This document shows, one piece after another, positions 60,669 to 64,000 of a stretch of DNA of 64,000 nt. The first letter of the stretch is position 1. Every line of letters begins with the position of its first letter. The notes beneath the pieces are model-generated. The model ran no database searches and was not told where the DNA came from. It saw only the letters and a program-made list of their open reading frames with translations. The position numbers were made by a program, and so were the translations under genes. Source of the stretch: Hyphococcus sp. (GTDB lineage Bacteria > Pseudomonadota > Alphaproteobacteria > Caulobacterales > Parvularculaceae); the NCBI GenBank assembly GCA_021776375.1, contig JAJFGA010000043.1:1-64000 (forward strand). Reading direction: 5' to 3'.

Positions 60669-62984
60669 TTGAGATCCGCAGGACGGCGTGAGTTGGGTTT
60701 AGAAGATCATATCGAGGGCAAGGCAGGCGGCGCAGAGGCTGGTGCGCGCGGCGCCGCGCGTTTCCTGCCGCAATGGGCGTTGTCGAATACAACGGCGGCG
60801 GCGGCTTTGTTCGGCGCGGGCGGCGTTGCCTTCCTGACGACCTGGTTTTTGATGTCGCCGCTGGTCGAGCGCGTCGACCGCGCCTTCCTGACGTGGATGG
60901 TGGTTGGCAATATTGTCATTGCTGCAGGCTTTGCGATTCTGATCGGCGTGCGGCTGTGGCATGTGTTGTCGGAGCGCCGCGATCAGCTTGCCGGCTCGCG
61001 CACCCACCTTCAGCTTGTCGGCATCTTCTCCGCGCTTGCAGTAGTCCCGGCAATTATTGCGTTTTTGTTTGCATTCACCATTTTGCGCACCAGCCTCAAT
61101 GATGTCTTCAGTGAGCGGATTGATAATTATCAAAATACGGCACGCGACCTAGCCAATGGCATCGTCGATATGCGCAGGGTCGAGCATGAACAGACCATGC
61201 GCGAAATTGCCTTCGACATTAGTCGTCAGGAAGAGGCCGGCCTTGGGTTTACAGAAACGCCGATCAGTTTCCGGCGCTACCTTTTTGCGCAAGCGCAGGT
61301 GCGCGGGCTTTCAGCGCTCTATCTGATCGACGGTGATATGCGCATCATGGTCCGCACCGAGGTTGAGCCCGGCAGTTACAATCTGCCATCGGCGGAAAAT
61401 CTTGAAAAAGTCCAGTCCGCAAACCTACCCGGCGAGGTGTTTTTCTTCGGCGTGAATGACGCCGCAACATTCGATACATTTGTTGGTGCGTTGGGGCTTG
61501 CCTATTATGATGGCGGCACGCTGATCGCCTATCGCTCGATTGACGCCCAGACCGCAGGGCGCCTGGTCGCCACGCGCAGCGTTGTCGCCGATTGGGAGGA
61601 TGCAAAGCTCGGCCGCTCACGGCTCGAGCGAGTGTTCCTGCTTGGCTATATCGTGCTGGCGGTGATTATCCTTTTTGGGGCCATTTGGCTCGCGCTGTGG
61701 GCGGCGACACGTCTGGTTCAGCCGATCACGCGGCTTGTCGATATGGCCGGACGGGTCTCCGGCGGCGCGCTCGATGCGCGTGTTGAAGTGCACCAGAACG
61801 ACGGTGAACTTGGCGTTCTCGCTCGCTCCATGAACCATATGACCGCCCAGTTGCAGACCCAGCGTGACGACCTCATCGACACCAACAGGCAGTTTGATGA
61901 ACGTCGGCGATTTACCGAGGCGGTCTTGTCCGGCGTATCGGCGGGCGTCATCGGTCTTGCTGAAGGGGGCCGGATTACGATTGCAAACAAGTCTGCGGCC
62001 GAACTTCTCAGCGAAGATGCCGGCCGGATCACAGGCCAGAATATCAAAACCGTGATGCCGGAATTATGCGCCCTTCTTGAGGCGTCTTCGGCCTCGTCCT
62101 TCGCTGAGGTTGGCGATCAGATCAATTTGACGCGCCATGGCCGCATGCAGACGCTAAATGTCCGTATCGTGAAGGACATCGTCGATGGGCGCAAACGCTT
62201 CGTTGCGACATTTGACGATATAACCCAACTGATTTCCGCCCAGCGCAACGCTGCCTGGGGCGATGTTGCGCGCCGTATCGCGCATGAAATTAAAAACCCG
62301 CTCACCCCGATCCAGCTGTCGGCCGAAAGATTGCGGCGGAAATATCTGAACGAAGTCACATCGACGCCGGAAGTGTTTGACAAATGTACCGAAACAATCA
62401 TCCGCCAGGTCAACGACATTGGCCGCATGGTCGACGAATTCTCTTCCTTTGCGCGGATGCCCAAGCCGGTGATCGGCAGGGAAGACTTGCGCGAACTGGT
62501 GAAAGCGGCGGTTTTCCCGCAGAAAGTGACCTTTCCTGAGATTGAATTCATTATTGAAGCGCCGGATGCGCCGGTGGTTGCCGAATGTGACGGCCGGTTG
62601 CTGGTGCAGGCGTTTTCCAATCTGTTGAAGAATGCGGGTGAGGCCGTTACCGCGCGGCTTGCCGATACGGATGATGCAACGCCCGGCAAGATCAAAGTGG
62701 AAATCACTGTCGATGACGGCATTTCCAAAATTCATTTTATCGACAATGGCGTTGGACTGCCCGAGGCGGAACGCCACCGCCTTACCGAGCCCTATATGAC
62801 GACGCGAACCAAAGGCACCGGCCTTGGTCTTGCGATCGTTAAAAAGGTCGCCGAAGATCATGGCGGCGCATTAGATTTTTCAGATGACAGATCATTAGGA
62901 AGCAAAGGCGCGCGGATCACGATGACGTTGCCGTGCGCAGAAGAAGAAATGGCGGTCGCAAGTAGTCCCGCGGCGGCTGAGTAG
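60669..62984 (+). CDS. ntrY: Nitrogen regulation sensor histidine kinase NtrY
   Basis: TM N-terminus, HAMP, RRIAHEIKNPLTPIQLSAERLRRKY, GTGLGLAIVKKVAEDHGG; TTG start. Confidence 0.95.
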   Translation: MRSAGRRELGLEDHIEGKAGGAEAGARGAARFLPQWALSNTTAAAALFGAGGVAFLTTWFLMSPLVERVDRAFLTWMVVGNIVIAAGFAILIGVRLWHVLSERRDQLAGSRTHLQLVGIFSALAVVPAIIAFLFAFTILRTSLNDVFSERIDNYQNTARDLANGIVDMRRVEHEQTMREIAFDISRQEEAGLGFTETPISFRRYLFAQAQVRGLSALYLIDGDMRIMVRTEVEPGSYNLPSAENLEKVQSANLPGEVFFFGVNDAATFDTFVGALGLAYYDGGTLIAYRSIDAQTAGRLVATRSVVADWEDAKLGRSRLERVFLLGYIVLAVIILFGAIWLALWAATRLVQPITRLVDMAGRVSGGALDARVEVHQNDGELGVLARSMNHMTAQLQTQRDDLIDTNRQFDERRRFTEAVLSGVSAGVIGLAEGGRITIANKSAAELLSEDAGRITGQNIKTVMPELCALLEASSASSFAEVGDQINLTRHGRMQTLNVRIVKDIVDGRKRFVATFDDITQLISAQRNAAWGDVARRIAHEIKNPLTPIQLSAERLRRKYLNEVTSTPEVFDKCTETIIRQVNDIGRMVDEFSSFARMPKPVIGREDLRELVKAAVFPQKVTFPEIEFIIEAPDAPVVAECDGRLLVQAFSNLLKNAGEAVTARLADTDDATPGKIKVEITVDDGISKIHFIDNGVGLPEAERHRLTEPYMTTRTKGTGLGLAIVKKVAEDHGGALDFSDDRSLGSKGARITMTLPCAEEEMAVASSPAAAE

Positions 62985-63007
62985 AAAAGTGAAAAGAGCG
63001 TATACAG

Positions 63008-64000
63008 ATGAGCATTGATATTCTTGTAGTTGACGACGAGGAAGATATTCGCGAACTGGTCTCGGGCATCCTTGAAGATGAGGGCTTTAGTCCACGATCG
63101 GCTGCGGACGCGACATCGGCGCTATCAGCGGTGCGCGACCGGCTGCCGGCGCTGGTCATTTTGGATGTCTGGCTACAAAACTCGACCATGGATGGCATTG
63201 AGATTTTGGAGGAGTTGAAGAGAATTCATCCCGACCTCCCGGTTGTCATAATTTCCGGACACGGAACGATTGAAACAGCGGTCGCGGCTATCAAGAAGGG
63301 CGCATATGATTTTGTCGAAAAGCCGTTCAATGCGGACCGGCTTATTTTGGTGGTCAACCGGGCGCTTGAGGCGGCGCGGCTACAGCGCGAGAATACTGAA
63401 TTGCGCGCCCGCGCGGCGGATTGGGGCCTCATCGGGTCGTCATCGGCGGTAACGGCGCTTCGCGGGATCATTGAGCGGGTCGCCGATGCGCGTTCGCGGG
63501 TCCTGATCGCCGGACCGCCGGGCTCGGGCAAAGAAATGATTGCGCGGCTGGTCCATACCTCATCGGGCCGCGCCGACATGGCGTTTGTGGTCGCCAGCGC
63601 GGCGTCGATTGCGCCTGATCGGATGGAGCAGGAATTATTCGGCATCGAGGGCGAGGACGGCGCGCCGCGGATGACCGGGCTCATGGAAAAGGCCCATGGC
63701 GGCACTTTGATGTTCGACGAGATCGGCGACATGCCGCTGGAGACACAGGGCAAAATTCTACGGGTTCTGGTCGACCAGCGCTTCAAGCGCGTCGGGGGCG
63801 AGAACTCGGTGTCGGTCGATGTGCGCATCATCTCCACCTCGTCCAAAGACCTCTTGGAGGAGGCCTCGAACGGACGGTTCCGGGAAGATCTTTTCCACCG
63901 CCTCAACGTCGTTTCCGTTACGGCGCCCGGGCTTGACGAACGGCGCGAGGATGTGCCGGCGCTTGCGGTTTACTTTGTCGATCGGATTGCCCGCACCTCC
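63008..64000 (+). CDS. ntrX: Nitrogen regulation response regulator NtrX, 3' end outside window
   Basis: ATG 63008 opens MSIDILVVDDEEDIRELVSGILEDEGF...LVILDVWLQNSTMDG...AGPPGSGKEMIAR; open to the edge, hence not in the ORF track. Confidence 0.93.
   Translation, partial: MSIDILVVDDEEDIRELVSGILEDEGFSPRSAADATSALSAVRDRLPALVILDVWLQNSTMDGIEILEELKRIHPDLPVVIISGHGTIETAVAAIKKGAYDFVEKPFNADRLILVVNRALEAARLQRENTELRARAADWGLIGSSSAVTALRGIIERVADARSRVLIAGPPGSGKEMIARLVHTSSGRADMAFVVASAASIAPDRMEQELFGIEGEDGAPRMTGLMEKAHGGTLMFDEIGDMPLETQGKILRVLVDQRFKRVGGENSVSVDVRIISTSSKDLLEEASNGRFREDLFHRLNVVSVTAPGLDERREDVPALAVYFVDRIARTS

Overview
This is an alphaproteobacterial chromosome window of about 64 kb, densely coding, with no rRNA, tRNA or CRISPR that I could recognise. 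Core blocks are: rpsF-rpsR-rplI / dnaB-alr-mlaE-mlaF; fabD-fabG-acpP-fabF-mltG-yicC-gmk; greA-carB ... carA | yqeY ... dnaG-rpoD; ald|lrp; lipA; ratA; ispDF; dusB-ntrY-ntrX. Between these lie accessory regions. The most interesting are: (i) a secreted repeat protein running off the left edge, missing from the ORF track, with 11-residue LEA/apolipoprotein-like repeats followed by (EDEV)n repeats on 60-bp DNA repeats; (ii) a tail-to-tail pair of predicted membrane receptors with cytoplasmic TIR domains (TIR-TM-TolB/TPR and TIR-TM-WD40-TM) sharing a CTAA stop overlap at 39153-39156; (iii) a 114-bp direct repeat (110/114 by eye) that copies the 3' end of yqeY and joins it to a second LytTR gene; (iv) palindromic dispersed repeats, one of which supplies the C-terminus of a flavoprotein; (v) an ArsR-family promoter with two near-identical operator-like sites. 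All family assignments come from reading the translations; no database search was run.
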